NCBI RefSeq assembly: GCF_052119645.1
Contig: NZ_JBGQOM010000001.1
Span: 124,001 to 188,000, forward strand
Source of the DNA: Paraglaciecola sp030730205
Lineage (GTDB): Bacteria > Pseudomonadota > Gammaproteobacteria > Enterobacterales > Alteromonadaceae
Length of the DNA stretch: 64,000 nt
Reading direction: 5' to 3'
Program-made: the position numbers and the translations under genes
Notes under the pieces: generated by a model
Databases searched by the model: none
Seen by the model: only the letters and a program-made list of their open reading frames with translations
Told to the model about the DNA's origin: nothing
Part shown: positions 16,596-25,256 of the stretch, in pieces
Numbering within the stretch: the first letter of the stretch is position 1
Layout of the letters: each line of letters begins with the position of its first letter

Positions 16596-17798
16596 ATGTT
16601 CAAATCTTCGTATTTGTATCTAGCAATGACCAGTGCCTTGCTATGTTCATCCGCCATTGCAGACACGGCTTACGTGGCGTCTGAAAAAGCCAAAAAATTA
16701 GCTTACGACAACATCCTGATTGATACCCACATTGACGTGCCTTACCGTTTAAATAAACACTGGGAAGATGTGACTCAAGCGACCGAGAAAGGCGATTTTG
16801 ATTATCCGCGGGCCAAACAAGGCGGATTAAATGCCCCTTTTATGTCAATTTATGTGCCTGCTAGCTTAGACAGTTCACCCGAATCAACCGCCTTGGCAGA
16901 TAAGCTCATTGATTACGTTGAGGCTATCGTAGGTCGTGCACCCGAAAAATTCGCCATTGCAAAATCCACTGCCGACGTAGAGCAGCAATTTAAGCAAGGT
17001 TTAATCTCATTACCCATGGGCATGGAAAATGGCTCGCCCATTCAAGGTAGCTTAGATAACCTCAAACATTTTTATGATCGCGGCATTCGTTACATCACCC
17101 TTGCTCACTCACAAAGTAACCATATTTCAGACTCGTCTTATGATATTCGCCGTCAATGGAAGGGACTCAGCCCTTTTGGTAAAGAGCTTGTGGTTGAAAT
17201 GAACAAAATGGGGATTTTAGTGGATATTTCTCATGTATCCGATGATGCTTTTTATCAAGCAGTGGAAATTTCTAAGGTACCGCTTATTGCCTCTCACTCA
17301 TCGTTAAGGGCGTTTACTCCCGGGTTTGAGCGCAACATGGATGACGACATGATTAAAGCCTTGGGTAAGAATGGCGGCGTAATTCAAATTAACTTTGGTT
17401 CAACCTTTGTCAGTAAAATGGCTCGCACTTGGAGTGATGCTTTTAGTAAAAAGCGTAAAGAAGTGGAAGAACAAGAAGGCGCAGACAGTGCCACCAGTCA
17501 AACCTTTGCTAAAACTTATGCTGAAAAAAATCCACTGCCTTTTGCCACACTTGAAACCGTATTAGATCATATTGACCACGTGGTAAAACTGATTGGTATC
17601 GATCATGTTGGTATTGGCTCTGATTATGATGGTGTAGGCGATACCTTACCTGTCGGCTTAAAAGATGTCTCGACCTATCCTAACTTAGTACAAGGTTTAC
17701 TTGACCGCGGATACAGCGATGCCGACATTGTGAAAATTTTAAGCGGCAATTTATTGCGTGTATGGCGCGAAACGGAAGAATACGCGGCGGCTAACTAA
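16596..17798 (+). CDS. Membrane dipeptidase (peptidase family M19), exported
   Basis: A 400-residue zinc dipeptidase of the renal-dipeptidase family that cleaves dipeptides in the periplasm. The signal peptide ends SSAIADTAY (about residue 23). Metal ligands are visible as DTHIDVP (HxD), MGMENG (bridging Glu), DISHVS and IASHSS (two His), and the IGIDHVGIGSDYDG motif with the catalytic-site Asp. AAGGAA lies 9 bases before the ATG. It is a single gene between two strong terminators, so its neighbours say little about its substrate. Confidence 0.92.
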   Translation: MFKSSYLYLAMTSALLCSSAIADTAYVASEKAKKLAYDNILIDTHIDVPYRLNKHWEDVTQATEKGDFDYPRAKQGGLNAPFMSIYVPASLDSSPESTALADKLIDYVEAIVGRAPEKFAIAKSTADVEQQFKQGLISLPMGMENGSPIQGSLDNLKHFYDRGIRYITLAHSQSNHISDSSYDIRRQWKGLSPFGKELVVEMNKMGILVDISHVSDDAFYQAVEISKVPLIASHSSLRAFTPGFERNMDDDMIKALGKNGGVIQINFGSTFVSKMARTWSDAFSKKRKEVEEQEGADSATSQTFAKTYAEKNPLPFATLETVLDHIDHVVKLIGIDHVGIGSDYDGVGDTLPVGLKDVSTYPNLVQGLLDRGYSDADIVKILSGNLLRVWRETEEYAAAN

Positions 17799-17813
17799 AA
17801 GTTTACTGCTATG

Positions 17814-17848
17814 AAAAAGGGGCTGATGCATTTCATCAGCCCCTTTTT
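17814..17848. terminator. Bidirectional terminator between dipeptidase and RND pump genes
   Basis: A perfect 15-bp stem (AAAAAGGGGCTGATG / CATCAGCCCCTTTTT) with a 5-base loop between convergent genes. Confidence 0.93.
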
Positions 17849-17873
17849 TTTACCTCGCTAAAACAGCTTGGTA

Positions 17874-20800
17874 TTATTCCAATTCGCCCCGTTTATAGGG
17901 TACTTCAGCTTCTAATTTTTCAAGTCGATGACTTAACTCATTTGGCGAGCGAGTATTTTTAGCTAACCAGTAGTAAGCAGTAGGCACAATGTACAGGGTC
18001 ATAAAAGCGGATAACAAAACACCAGCAAAAATAACCATACCAATTACCGTGCGACTTTCTGCTCCTGCGCCCGTGGCAAAGACTAGCGGCAAGGCACTAA
18101 ACACGGTAGTAAAACCCGTCATCACAATTGGCCGTAAACGTTGAGTTGCCGCACGGCGCAACGCTTCTTCAAATTCAAAACCTGCATCACGTAACTGATT
18201 CGCAAATTCAACAATGAGTATGCCATTTTTCGCCGCTAAACCAATCAGCATCACGAGCCCTATTTGACTGTAAATATTCATGGTCATGCCTGCAAAATAT
18301 AAGCCGATTAAGGCCCCAACTAGCGCCATAGGAACTGTGAGCATAATCACCAAAGGGTGGATCCAACTTTCAAATTGCGCCGCTAATACCAAATAAGTAA
18401 TGGCCAGCGCTAAGGCAAAAATAAACAAAATTGAACTGCCTGATTCTTGATAAAGCTGCGACTCACCTTTGTAATCAATAGATACTTCACTGGGTAATTC
18501 AGTATTAACCACATTGCGCAAATACGCGAGTGCATCACCCACTGTATAACCATCGGCTAAATTGGCACTGATGGTAATACTGCGCATACGGTTGTAACGA
18601 TTTAAAGTAGAGGATGTCGCCCGCTCTTCTACGCTAACCAAGTTATCCAGCGGAATTAAACGGTTGGTGGTAGACGAGCGCACATAAATATTTTCAATAC
18701 TTTGCGGGCTACGATAATCTTCTTCTGCGCCTTCCATAATCACATAATATTCTTGCCCCCTGTCAAGAAAGGTAGAAACCCGTCGTTGTCCCAACATGGT
18801 TTCTAAGGTGCGTCCAATATCACTGAACGACACCCCAAGGTCGGCAGCACGGTCTTTGTCGATATTCACTAATAGCTGCGGCCACGTTTCTTTGTAGTCA
18901 GAATCCACTCGCACCAGCTTAGTGTTTTCTCGGGCTTTGTTGATCACGATATCGCGCCACGCGACCAAGTCTTCGTAAGTATTACCTTGTAATACAAATT
19001 GTACTGGCCGTCCTAAACCGCCTCCAGCAATCCCGCTGCGCATAATCGCAAAGGCTTGAATGTCTGGAATTTCTGATATCTCTGCACTGACTTCATCCAT
19101 GACATCAAACGTAGAGCGCTGATCGTCACCGTGCATAGGCATACCAACAATCCCCACACCTGCAGAGCCGCCCCAACCGGGTGTTCTGACCAAAACCCGT
19201 TCTACTTCACCAGCGCTGAGATACTTCAGCAAGATACTTTCAATTTTTTTCACATTGGCTGAGTTAGACTCAAAACTTGCCCCTTCAGCGCTTTGCACTT
19301 GGATAAAGAAGTTACGTCTGTCTTCTTTCGGGACGAGCTCGCTGGGGATCAAATTCGCTAATTGATACAGCGCCGCAATACTGGTAACAACAAGTATCAG
19401 CATCCACCATTTTTGATGAATACTGCCTTGTAAACTCTGGTAATAGCGGTGTTCTACTTTTTTGAAGTTATGATCAACCCAATGTGAAAAACCGGAGGTA
19501 CTGGTGCGTTTTTTCAAAAGTAACGAGCACAACATCGGTGATAAGGTGAGTGCCGTAACACTGGAAAACGCCACTGCGGCAGCAATTGCCAGAGCAAATT
19601 CAGTAAACAAGCGGCCAATATTTCCCTCCAAAAAAACTAAAGGTACAAAGACCGAAATCAGCACTAAGGTGGTAGCAATTACCGCAAACCCAACTTCTCG
19701 AGCGCCTCGATAAGCAGCTAATAAAGGGGGTTCACCCAATTCTATGCGCCGCGTGATATTTTCAAGTACCACGATGGCATCATCTACCACTAAACCGATA
19801 GCTAACACCAAGGCTAACAAGGTGAGTAAGTTAATAGAAAAACCTAAGGCGTACATCACGATAAACGCTGCCACTAATGACACAGGCACGGTCACCGCTG
19901 GGATCAAGGTGGCGCGAATATTACCTAAAAATACGTAGATAACTAACACCACCATCAGTACTGCGATAGCGAGGGTTTCATATACTTCGTTGATCGATGC
20001 CTCAATAAACACCGACGAATCATAACTGGGCACAATAAAAATGTTATCGGGTAAGGTGGCTTCAATTTCTTGAATGGCTTTTTTCGCTGCGCGCGCCACT
20101 TCAAGGGTATTGGCCTTTGATTGTTTAGAAATACCCAAACCAATCATATTGACACCGCCACCACGAAACTCTGCTTCGTCGTCTTCGGCGGCCAGTTCAA
20201 CATGAGCGATTTCGCCTAATTTCACTAAGTAACCATCAGCATTGGCTTTAATGGTTAAATTGGCAAAATCATCCGGCGTCAAAAAGCTACGGGCAACCCT
20301 TACTTCAAAGTCACGGCTTACCGATTCCACTTCGCCCGCGGGTAACTCGACATTTTCAGAACGAATAACACTTTCTACGTCAGCAACGGTAATTTGACGA
20401 GCCGCCATCGCGTTACGATCAAGCCACACTTTAATTGCATAGCTGCGTCCGCCACCTAAACGAATATTGGCTACGCCTTCTGCCACTGATAAACGATCAA
20501 CAATAAAACGGTCAGCGTAATCGGTCAGTTCAAGCACAGACAAGCTATCGCTGCGCAAGTTATACCAAACAATAACGTCTTCATCAGAGCCCGCTTTTGA
20601 TACCTCTGGTGGCTCTGCTTGATCGGGCAGATTATTTAGTGCTCGGCTGACCCGCTCACGCACATCATTTGACGCCGCATCGATATCACGGGATAAATTA
20701 AACTCGATGGTAATAGAAGAACGACCGTTACGGCTGCTAGATGAAATATTCTTGATCCCTTCAATTCCGCTGATGCGATCTTCTAAGAGCTGAGTAATGC

Positions 20801-20984
20801 GGGTTTCAATAATAGACGCTGACGCACCAGGATAGTTAGTATTAATAGACACTATAGGGGGGTCGATATCGGGATATTCACGCAATGATAATAAGGTGAT
20901 GGAAACAATCCCGAAGACAATCAGCAGTAAGTTAACAACGGAGGCAAAAACCGGACGTTTTACCGAAATATCTGAAAGTAACAT
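17874..20984 (-). CDS. RND-family efflux pump permease (AcrB/MexF type)
   Basis: A 1036-residue inner-membrane proton-driven exporter of the hydrophobe/amphiphile RND family. It opens with SDISVKRPVFASVVNLLLIVFG (first helix), has the porter-domain motif PGASASIIETRITQLLEDRISGIEGI, the proton-relay motif VVDDAIVVLENI on helix 4, a second helix set from about residue 840, and GLAAKNGILIVEFANQLR near 925. It lies 3 bases after its adaptor gene. No TolC-type gene or local regulator is present, so it probably uses a TolC encoded elsewhere. Substrates cannot be told from sequence. Confidence 0.93.
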   Translation of the reverse strand: MLLSDISVKRPVFASVVNLLLIVFGIVSITLLSLREYPDIDPPIVSINTNYPGASASIIETRITQLLEDRISGIEGIKNISSSSRNGRSSITIEFNLSRDIDAASNDVRERVSRALNNLPDQAEPPEVSKAGSDEDVIVWYNLRSDSLSVLELTDYADRFIVDRLSVAEGVANIRLGGGRSYAIKVWLDRNAMAARQITVADVESVIRSENVELPAGEVESVSRDFEVRVARSFLTPDDFANLTIKANADGYLVKLGEIAHVELAAEDDEAEFRGGGVNMIGLGISKQSKANTLEVARAAKKAIQEIEATLPDNIFIVPSYDSSVFIEASINEVYETLAIAVLMVVLVIYVFLGNIRATLIPAVTVPVSLVAAFIVMYALGFSINLLTLLALVLAIGLVVDDAIVVLENITRRIELGEPPLLAAYRGAREVGFAVIATTLVLISVFVPLVFLEGNIGRLFTEFALAIAAAVAFSSVTALTLSPMLCSLLLKKRTSTSGFSHWVDHNFKKVEHRYYQSLQGSIHQKWWMLILVVTSIAALYQLANLIPSELVPKEDRRNFFIQVQSAEGASFESNSANVKKIESILLKYLSAGEVERVLVRTPGWGGSAGVGIVGMPMHGDDQRSTFDVMDEVSAEISEIPDIQAFAIMRSGIAGGGLGRPVQFVLQGNTYEDLVAWRDIVINKARENTKLVRVDSDYKETWPQLLVNIDKDRAADLGVSFSDIGRTLETMLGQRRVSTFLDRGQEYYVIMEGAEEDYRSPQSIENIYVRSSTTNRLIPLDNLVSVEERATSSTLNRYNRMRSITISANLADGYTVGDALAYLRNVVNTELPSEVSIDYKGESQLYQESGSSILFIFALALAITYLVLAAQFESWIHPLVIMLTVPMALVGALIGLYFAGMTMNIYSQIGLVMLIGLAAKNGILIVEFANQLRDAGFEFEEALRRAATQRLRPIVMTGFTTVFSALPLVFATGAGAESRTVIGMVIFAGVLLSAFMTLYIVPTAYYWLAKNTRSPNELSHRLEKLEAEVPYKRGELE

Positions 20985-20987
20985 GGT

Positions 20988-22052
20988 TTACTCTCCGTTA
21001 TTACTAGTCGATAAAACCCGTACTTTTGAGCCATCTCGCAAGCGCAATGTACCCTCAACCACGACTTGATCACCTTCTTTTAAACCAGATTCAATTTGCA
21101 CAAAACCAGGTTTACGTTTGCCTACCACTACTTCTTTGCGTACCACGGCACCATCAACCACCACAAATACAAATTGTTTATCTTCCACGGGCACTAAGGA
21201 TTGTTCAGGTAACACTAATGTTTGTAATACAGTTTTTTGCAGCACAACTTGCATAAGCATGCCTGGGCGCAATTTTAAAGCTTGATTATTAATATTGGCG
21301 CGAATAGGGATTGAACGAGTTATGGGATCGACTCGTGATGCAATACTGGTAATTTTGCCCTCGAACAACTCACCAGGATACGCAACCGACGTTGCTCTAA
21401 TCAATTGTCCAATAGCAACGGTAGGCAAGTGTGACTCAGAAATGCTGAAATCTAGCTTAACTACAGCAATATCATCTAAGGTGGTTACCATATCACCTGG
21501 TTTAAGCAAGGCGCCTAAACTCACTTGCCTGATACCGAGAACACCATCAAACGGCGCTCGAATTTCTAGTTCATTCAACTGTGAGGTAACGACGTCCATT
21601 TGCGCTTTTAGGGCTTTTACCTTCGCTTGTTGCTCGTCTAGTAATTGCTCGGATGCTGCGCTTTCTTTGGCTAGGTTAGTAATTCGGGTTAATTGGCGTT
21701 TTGCTTCTTGTAAGTTAATGTCTAACTCGTTTAAACGCGCTTTTTCTTCATTATCATTTAAGGTCAGTAACAACTGCCCACGTTTTACGATATCACCATC
21801 ATCAAAATTAACACTTTGCACGGTATCGGTGGTTTGTGCCGTTAATGCGATAGATTCATTAGCCTTGGCGGTACCCAGTGCTTCGATAGTAATGGGAAAT
21901 GGTTCTGTTTTGATCACATGAACGGTTACAGGAGTCAGTGACTGGCCTTTCGCTTCTTGTGTCTCTTCTTTTGGAAGATACAAATAAACCACTAAGCCTA
22001 TGAATGCTACAGCCGCTATAAATAGAGGTGAGAACTTTAATCCTTTCAACAT
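20988..22052 (-). CDS. RND efflux periplasmic adaptor (membrane fusion protein)
   Basis: A 354-residue adaptor linking the pump to an outer-membrane channel. An N-terminal hydrophobic anchor (about residues 8-25) without a lipobox Cys is followed by the first lipoyl half (GTAKANESIALTAQ ... FDDGDIVKRGQLLLTL), a coiled-coil hairpin rich in Leu/Glu/Lys/Gln (about 95-150), the second lipoyl half (IRAPFDGVLGIRQVSLGALLKPGD), a beta barrel, and a membrane-proximal domain ending VEGTLRLRDGSKVRVL. It is the promoter-proximal gene of the pump operon. A 15-bp palindrome lies 45 bases upstream. Confidence 0.92.
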   Translation of the reverse strand: MLKGLKFSPLFIAAVAFIGLVVYLYLPKEETQEAKGQSLTPVTVHVIKTEPFPITIEALGTAKANESIALTAQTTDTVQSVNFDDGDIVKRGQLLLTLNDNEEKARLNELDINLQEAKRQLTRITNLAKESAASEQLLDEQQAKVKALKAQMDVVTSQLNELEIRAPFDGVLGIRQVSLGALLKPGDMVTTLDDIAVVKLDFSISESHLPTVAIGQLIRATSVAYPGELFEGKITSIASRVDPITRSIPIRANINNQALKLRPGMLMQVVLQKTVLQTLVLPEQSLVPVEDKQFVFVVVDGAVVRKEVVVGKRKPGFVQIESGLKEGDQVVVEGTLRLRDGSKVRVLSTSNNGE

Positions 22053-22096
22053 GTTTTACCTATAAAATGTGATAACAATTATCTAACGTTATTTAT

Positions 22097-22111
22097 GTGT
22101 AGCCACTACAC
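22097..22111. promoter_or_regulatory. Putative repressor operator upstream of the RND operon
   Basis: GTGTAGCCACTACAC is a perfect inverted repeat (6-bp arms, CCA centre) between the divergent pump adaptor gene and the lipoprotein gene. The form suits a dimeric TetR- or MarR-type repressor; none is encoded nearby. Confidence 0.4.
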
Positions 22112-22184
22112 GTGAGCGTTGCTGATCCCAAACAACTCATAGGCTATAATCAGCCCCAACAAGCATCATGGGATACGCTTTTCT

Positions 22185-22685
22185 TTGTTTTTAAGATTAT
22201 TTATTTTTTTACTAAGCATTCTATTACTCAGCGCCTGCGCTAAAGAGCAAGTGGCTGAGCCCATGTGCAGGATAGATAAAGACACACTACCAGCACCAGC
22301 CGCACCCGCAAGCTGCTTGATAACATCAAACACCTCAGTATTAGTACTTAAATTAAAAAACAAAAACGGATGGCAATTACCCACTGGTCATAAAAACAAC
22401 AAGATGTCAGCACAATGCACTGCACATCAAGCCGTTTGGCAAAGCACTGGTTTAAACGTTGAAGTAAGACAACTTCTCGACATTGCCCCCGACAACAAAC
22501 ACATATACAGCTGCGCTTTATCCAATGGGTTTGACACCCTAACTCAAGATCTTCCTGTGCCCGACTGGGCCCATCGCAAGGTGGTCAATATTAGTTTTGC
22601 TGATCCTAATTTGACTCCAGAATCTCAATGGTCAGAAAAAAGTGATCTAATATTGATCAGAAGCCTATTCAATAAGGGTCAATAG
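22185..22685 (+). CDS. Lipoprotein with a degenerate Nudix domain
   Basis: A 166-residue protein with a lipoprotein signal (lipobox LLSAC, Cys18). Residues 43-100 follow the Nudix fold pattern: SCLITSNTSVLVLKLKNKNGWQLP, then G68. The 23-residue Nudix box G-x5-E-x7-RE-U-x-EE-x-G-U is matched in spacing (G68, G89, hydrophobics at 84 and 90), but every acidic or Arg position is changed: E to M74, RE to QA, EE to QS. Catalysis by the normal Nudix mechanism is therefore unlikely. Start is TTG 22185, with no in-frame ATG; TATAAT at 22145-22150 may be its -10 box. Role unknown; perhaps a ligand-binding envelope protein. It is divergent from the RND pump. Confidence 0.65.
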   Translation: MFLRLFIFLLSILLLSACAKEQVAEPMCRIDKDTLPAPAAPASCLITSNTSVLVLKLKNKNGWQLPTGHKNNKMSAQCTAHQAVWQSTGLNVEVRQLLDIAPDNKHIYSCALSNGFDTLTQDLPVPDWAHRKVVNISFADPNLTPESQWSEKSDLILIRSLFNKGQ

Positions 22686-22791
22686 GATCGCGCTTTTGCG
22701 ATTGAAGCATAACCTGTGTGAATACAAGTATCACCTTAACTTATACCAAATATTCGTTACTTTACCGCAAGTTAACTATAAAATCGGCTAT

Positions 22792-22806
22792 ACTGGTCGG
22801 AGTAGT
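22792..22806. promoter_or_regulatory. FadR-like operator
   Basis: ACTGGTCGGAGTAGT differs at two positions from the palindrome ACTGGTCGGACCAGT, which fits the known FadR consensus core (CTGGTCnGACCAG). It overlaps a TATACT -10-like box (22789-22794) and lies 21 bases before an acyl-CoA dehydrogenase gene, as expected for fatty-acid control. Confidence 0.55.
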
Positions 22807-22827
22807 TAACAAACAAAGAGTATATTT

Positions 22828-24588
22828 ATGCCGCAATATCATGCCCCATTAACTGACATGCAATTTTTACTGCATGATTGGATGAACATATGCGACCACT
22901 ATCAGGCGCTAGGTCAGCAAGATTTTGATCAAGAACTGGTCAACGAAATCCTCAATCAAGGCGCCAAATTTGCTGAAGAAGTGATTGCTCCTCTCAATCG
23001 CGAAGGCGATGAGCAAAGCAGTAAATTACAAGACGGCAACGTAAGCACTCCACATGGTTTTGCCGCTGCCTATCAGGATTACATCGCCAATGGCTGGAAT
23101 GCCATGCTAGGCAGCGCTGACTACGACGGGCAAGATCTGCCTAACTCCATGGCGATTCCGGTACACGAAATGCTCAACTCAGCTAATTTAAGTTGGCGCT
23201 TGATTTGTATGCTCACCGAAAGTGCGGTCTTAGCTGTTACCAAACACGGTAGCGATACTCTAAAACAAAAATACCTGCGTCAGCTAATTAGTGGTGAATG
23301 GACCGGCACCATGTGCCTAACTGAACCTCATGCGGGTACTGATTTAAGTCTGCTCAGCAGCAAAGCCGAACCTAATGAAGATGGCAGCTACAATATATCG
23401 GGCAGCAAAATCTTTATCTCTGGTGGTGATCAAGACTGGAGCAGTAATATATGTCACTTGGTACTAGCTCGTTTACCTGATGCCCCCGAAGGCGTTAAAG
23501 GTATTAGCCTATTTTTGGTACCTAAATTTTTAGTGGATGATAATGGCCAGTTAGGTGAGCGTAATACCCTATCGGTAGGCAGTATTGAAAAGAAAATGGG
23601 TATTAAAGCTTGCCCTACCTGTGTAATGAATTTTGACGGAGCAAAAGGTTGGTTAGTCGGCAGTGAGCATAAAGGCTTAGCCTGCATGTTCACCATGATG
23701 AACGATGCCCGTTTTCAAGTTGGGCTACAAGGTTTGGGCGTAGCTGAAGCATCTTTTCAAGGTGCATTAGCCTATGCCCGTGAACGCTTGCAATCGCGCG
23801 CCCCTGATGGCGCTGCAGAGCCTAGCAAAAAAGCCGATAGCATCATGTTTCAACCTGATGTGCGCAGAATGTTATTAACCCAAAAAGCCCTTACCGAAGG
23901 CTCCCGCGCTTTAGCTTATCTCTATGCTCAACAAATGGATATCGAGAAGTTTGGCAATGAAGAACACAAGCATGAAGCCGCCAAAGTCATCGCGTTTTTA
24001 ACGCCTATTTGTAAAGGTTTCATGACCGACATGGGTACCGACGTCAGTAGCCTTGGTATTCAGGTCTACGGTGGCCACGGTTATATTCGCGAATGGGGTA
24101 TGGAGCAATTGATGCGCGACAGCCGTATTGCCCAGCTTTATGAAGGCACCAACGGTATTCAAGCCGCTGACCTGATCTCACGCAAACTTGCTCGAGACAA
24201 AGGTGTAATGCTAAAAGCCACTTACAGGGTATTCGCCAAATTGGTTGATGCTATTCAAGCACCTCACGCACAATCACAAGCGCAAGCCATACTAACGGAA
24301 TGGCTGACCACTTCAGAGCAGTTATTAGCGTTAAATACGGTTGATTTAGCTGGAACAGCTTATGATTACATGAATTACAGCGCATATGCCTTGTTAGGCG
24401 TGTTATGGCTAAGTATGGCAGACAGTGCCGAACGGTCGAGCAATGAAAGTATTAAACAGGGTAAAAACAATACTTGCGCTTTTTACATCAAGCGTTTGTT
24501 ACCCCGCAAAGACAGTTATAAAACTAACTTGTTTAACGGTGCTGATGACTTGTTAGCCCCAGCTGACAACGAGTTTGATTACCAATAG
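22828..24588 (+). CDS. Acyl-CoA dehydrogenase (long form)
   Basis: An FAD enzyme that introduces the alpha-beta double bond in acyl-CoA, the first step of beta-oxidation. At 586 residues it is the longer type with an extra N-terminal helix region and a C-terminal extension. Visible are MCLTEPHAGTDLS (FAD contact) near 165-180, the ISGSKIFISGGDQD strand, the helical C-domain, YGGHGYIREWGMEQLMRDSRI, and YEGTNGIQ with the catalytic-type Glu439. AAAGAG lies about 8 bases before the ATG. Upstream is a FadR-like operator, supporting a role in fatty-acid degradation. It stands alone, with a terminator after it; chain-length preference is not evident. Confidence 0.92.
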   Translation: MPQYHAPLTDMQFLLHDWMNICDHYQALGQQDFDQELVNEILNQGAKFAEEVIAPLNREGDEQSSKLQDGNVSTPHGFAAAYQDYIANGWNAMLGSADYDGQDLPNSMAIPVHEMLNSANLSWRLICMLTESAVLAVTKHGSDTLKQKYLRQLISGEWTGTMCLTEPHAGTDLSLLSSKAEPNEDGSYNISGSKIFISGGDQDWSSNICHLVLARLPDAPEGVKGISLFLVPKFLVDDNGQLGERNTLSVGSIEKKMGIKACPTCVMNFDGAKGWLVGSEHKGLACMFTMMNDARFQVGLQGLGVAEASFQGALAYARERLQSRAPDGAAEPSKKADSIMFQPDVRRMLLTQKALTEGSRALAYLYAQQMDIEKFGNEEHKHEAAKVIAFLTPICKGFMTDMGTDVSSLGIQVYGGHGYIREWGMEQLMRDSRIAQLYEGTNGIQAADLISRKLARDKGVMLKATYRVFAKLVDAIQAPHAQSQAQAILTEWLTTSEQLLALNTVDLAGTAYDYMNYSAYALLGVLWLSMADSAERSSNESIKQGKNNTCAFYIKRLLPRKDSYKTNLFNGADDLLAPADNEFDYQ

Positions 24589-24619
24589 TCACAATTTACT
24601 TATACTTGTAGCTAAAAAC

Positions 24620-24653
24620 AAAAAGGCGGTTGATTGACATCAACCGCCTTTTT
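24620..24653. terminator. Bidirectional terminator
   Basis: A perfect 15-bp stem (AAAAAGGCGGTTGAT / ATCAACCGCCTTTTT) with a TGAC loop between the convergent acyl-CoA dehydrogenase and cohesin-like genes. Confidence 0.93.
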
Positions 24654-24666
24654 TAATGACTTGGGA

Positions 24667-25209
24667 TTAAGCTTTACGGCGAAATCCTGCAAAGGCCAAA
24701 AGAGAAACAGCAAATAAGCTAAGTGCTGATGGTGCAGAAACTGCAATAGATTGCGTACCACCAACAACATCTGCTTCAAAGCCATTTGGATAATTAACCG
24801 AAGCTACCAACTGGTTGGTTAAACTCAATGAGGTATAACTGTCTGAATTAGCAGTTAAGTCGAATTGAGCCAGCACATAGTCGCCTGCAGTGATAGGGAA
24901 AGACAACAAATCAAGCACTAAAGCAAGTGAAACACCAAACGAATTAGAAGCTACTGAGAAAGAATCCCAAGTCGGGTCAACATAAGCAGTTAATTCGCTG
25001 TAAAGGCTTGAACCTACAAATGTCAAAGCAGAAGTATCAAAGTCAACTTCGAAGGAAAGTGTATCGAATTCCTCCGAAAAACTACCCAAAACTGTGACTT
25101 GAATAGTATCACCAACAGTTACTGCTGTATCACTAACTTCTAATGTGATCATGTTTGCATTTGCTGTGAAACCTACAAAAAATGCTAACGCTACAATTAA
25201 TTTTTTCAT
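24667..25209 (-). CDS. Cohesin-like exported protein with PEP-CTERM-like tail
   Basis: A 180-residue protein with three visible parts. A signal peptide (about 1-18, TANA) is followed by a beta-rich domain (about 20-150) that resembles cohesin domains: VSDTAVTVGDTIQVTVLG, LSFEVDFDTSALTFVG and GDYVLAQFDLTA. The C-terminus (about 156-180) is a sorting-signal-like tail: SAPSAL, a hydrophobic helix, then FRRK, as in the PEP-CTERM class recognised by exosortase. It follows the dockerin-bearing nuclease gene by 47 bases on the same strand with no strong terminator between. Inference: it could hold the nuclease at the cell surface through a cohesin-dockerin contact. Cohesin assignment by eye is moderate. 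Confidence 0.7.
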   Translation of the reverse strand: MKKLIVALAFFVGFTANANMITLEVSDTAVTVGDTIQVTVLGSFSEEFDTLSFEVDFDTSALTFVGSSLYSELTAYVDPTWDSFSVASNSFGVSLALVLDLLSFPITAGDYVLAQFDLTANSDSYTSLSLTNQLVASVNYPNGFEADVVGGTQSIAVSAPSALSLFAVSLLAFAGFRRKA

Positions 25210-25256
25210 ATTTAGTACCTACTTCTTAATAGTTGTATTTTAGTTAAAAATTTTAA

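Noticed and set aside
21295..21921. Long plus-strand open frame (208 codons) opposite the RND adaptor
   Set aside because: Antisense to a clear adaptor gene, with Ser/Cys-rich composition typical of a reverse-strand shadow and no start signals.
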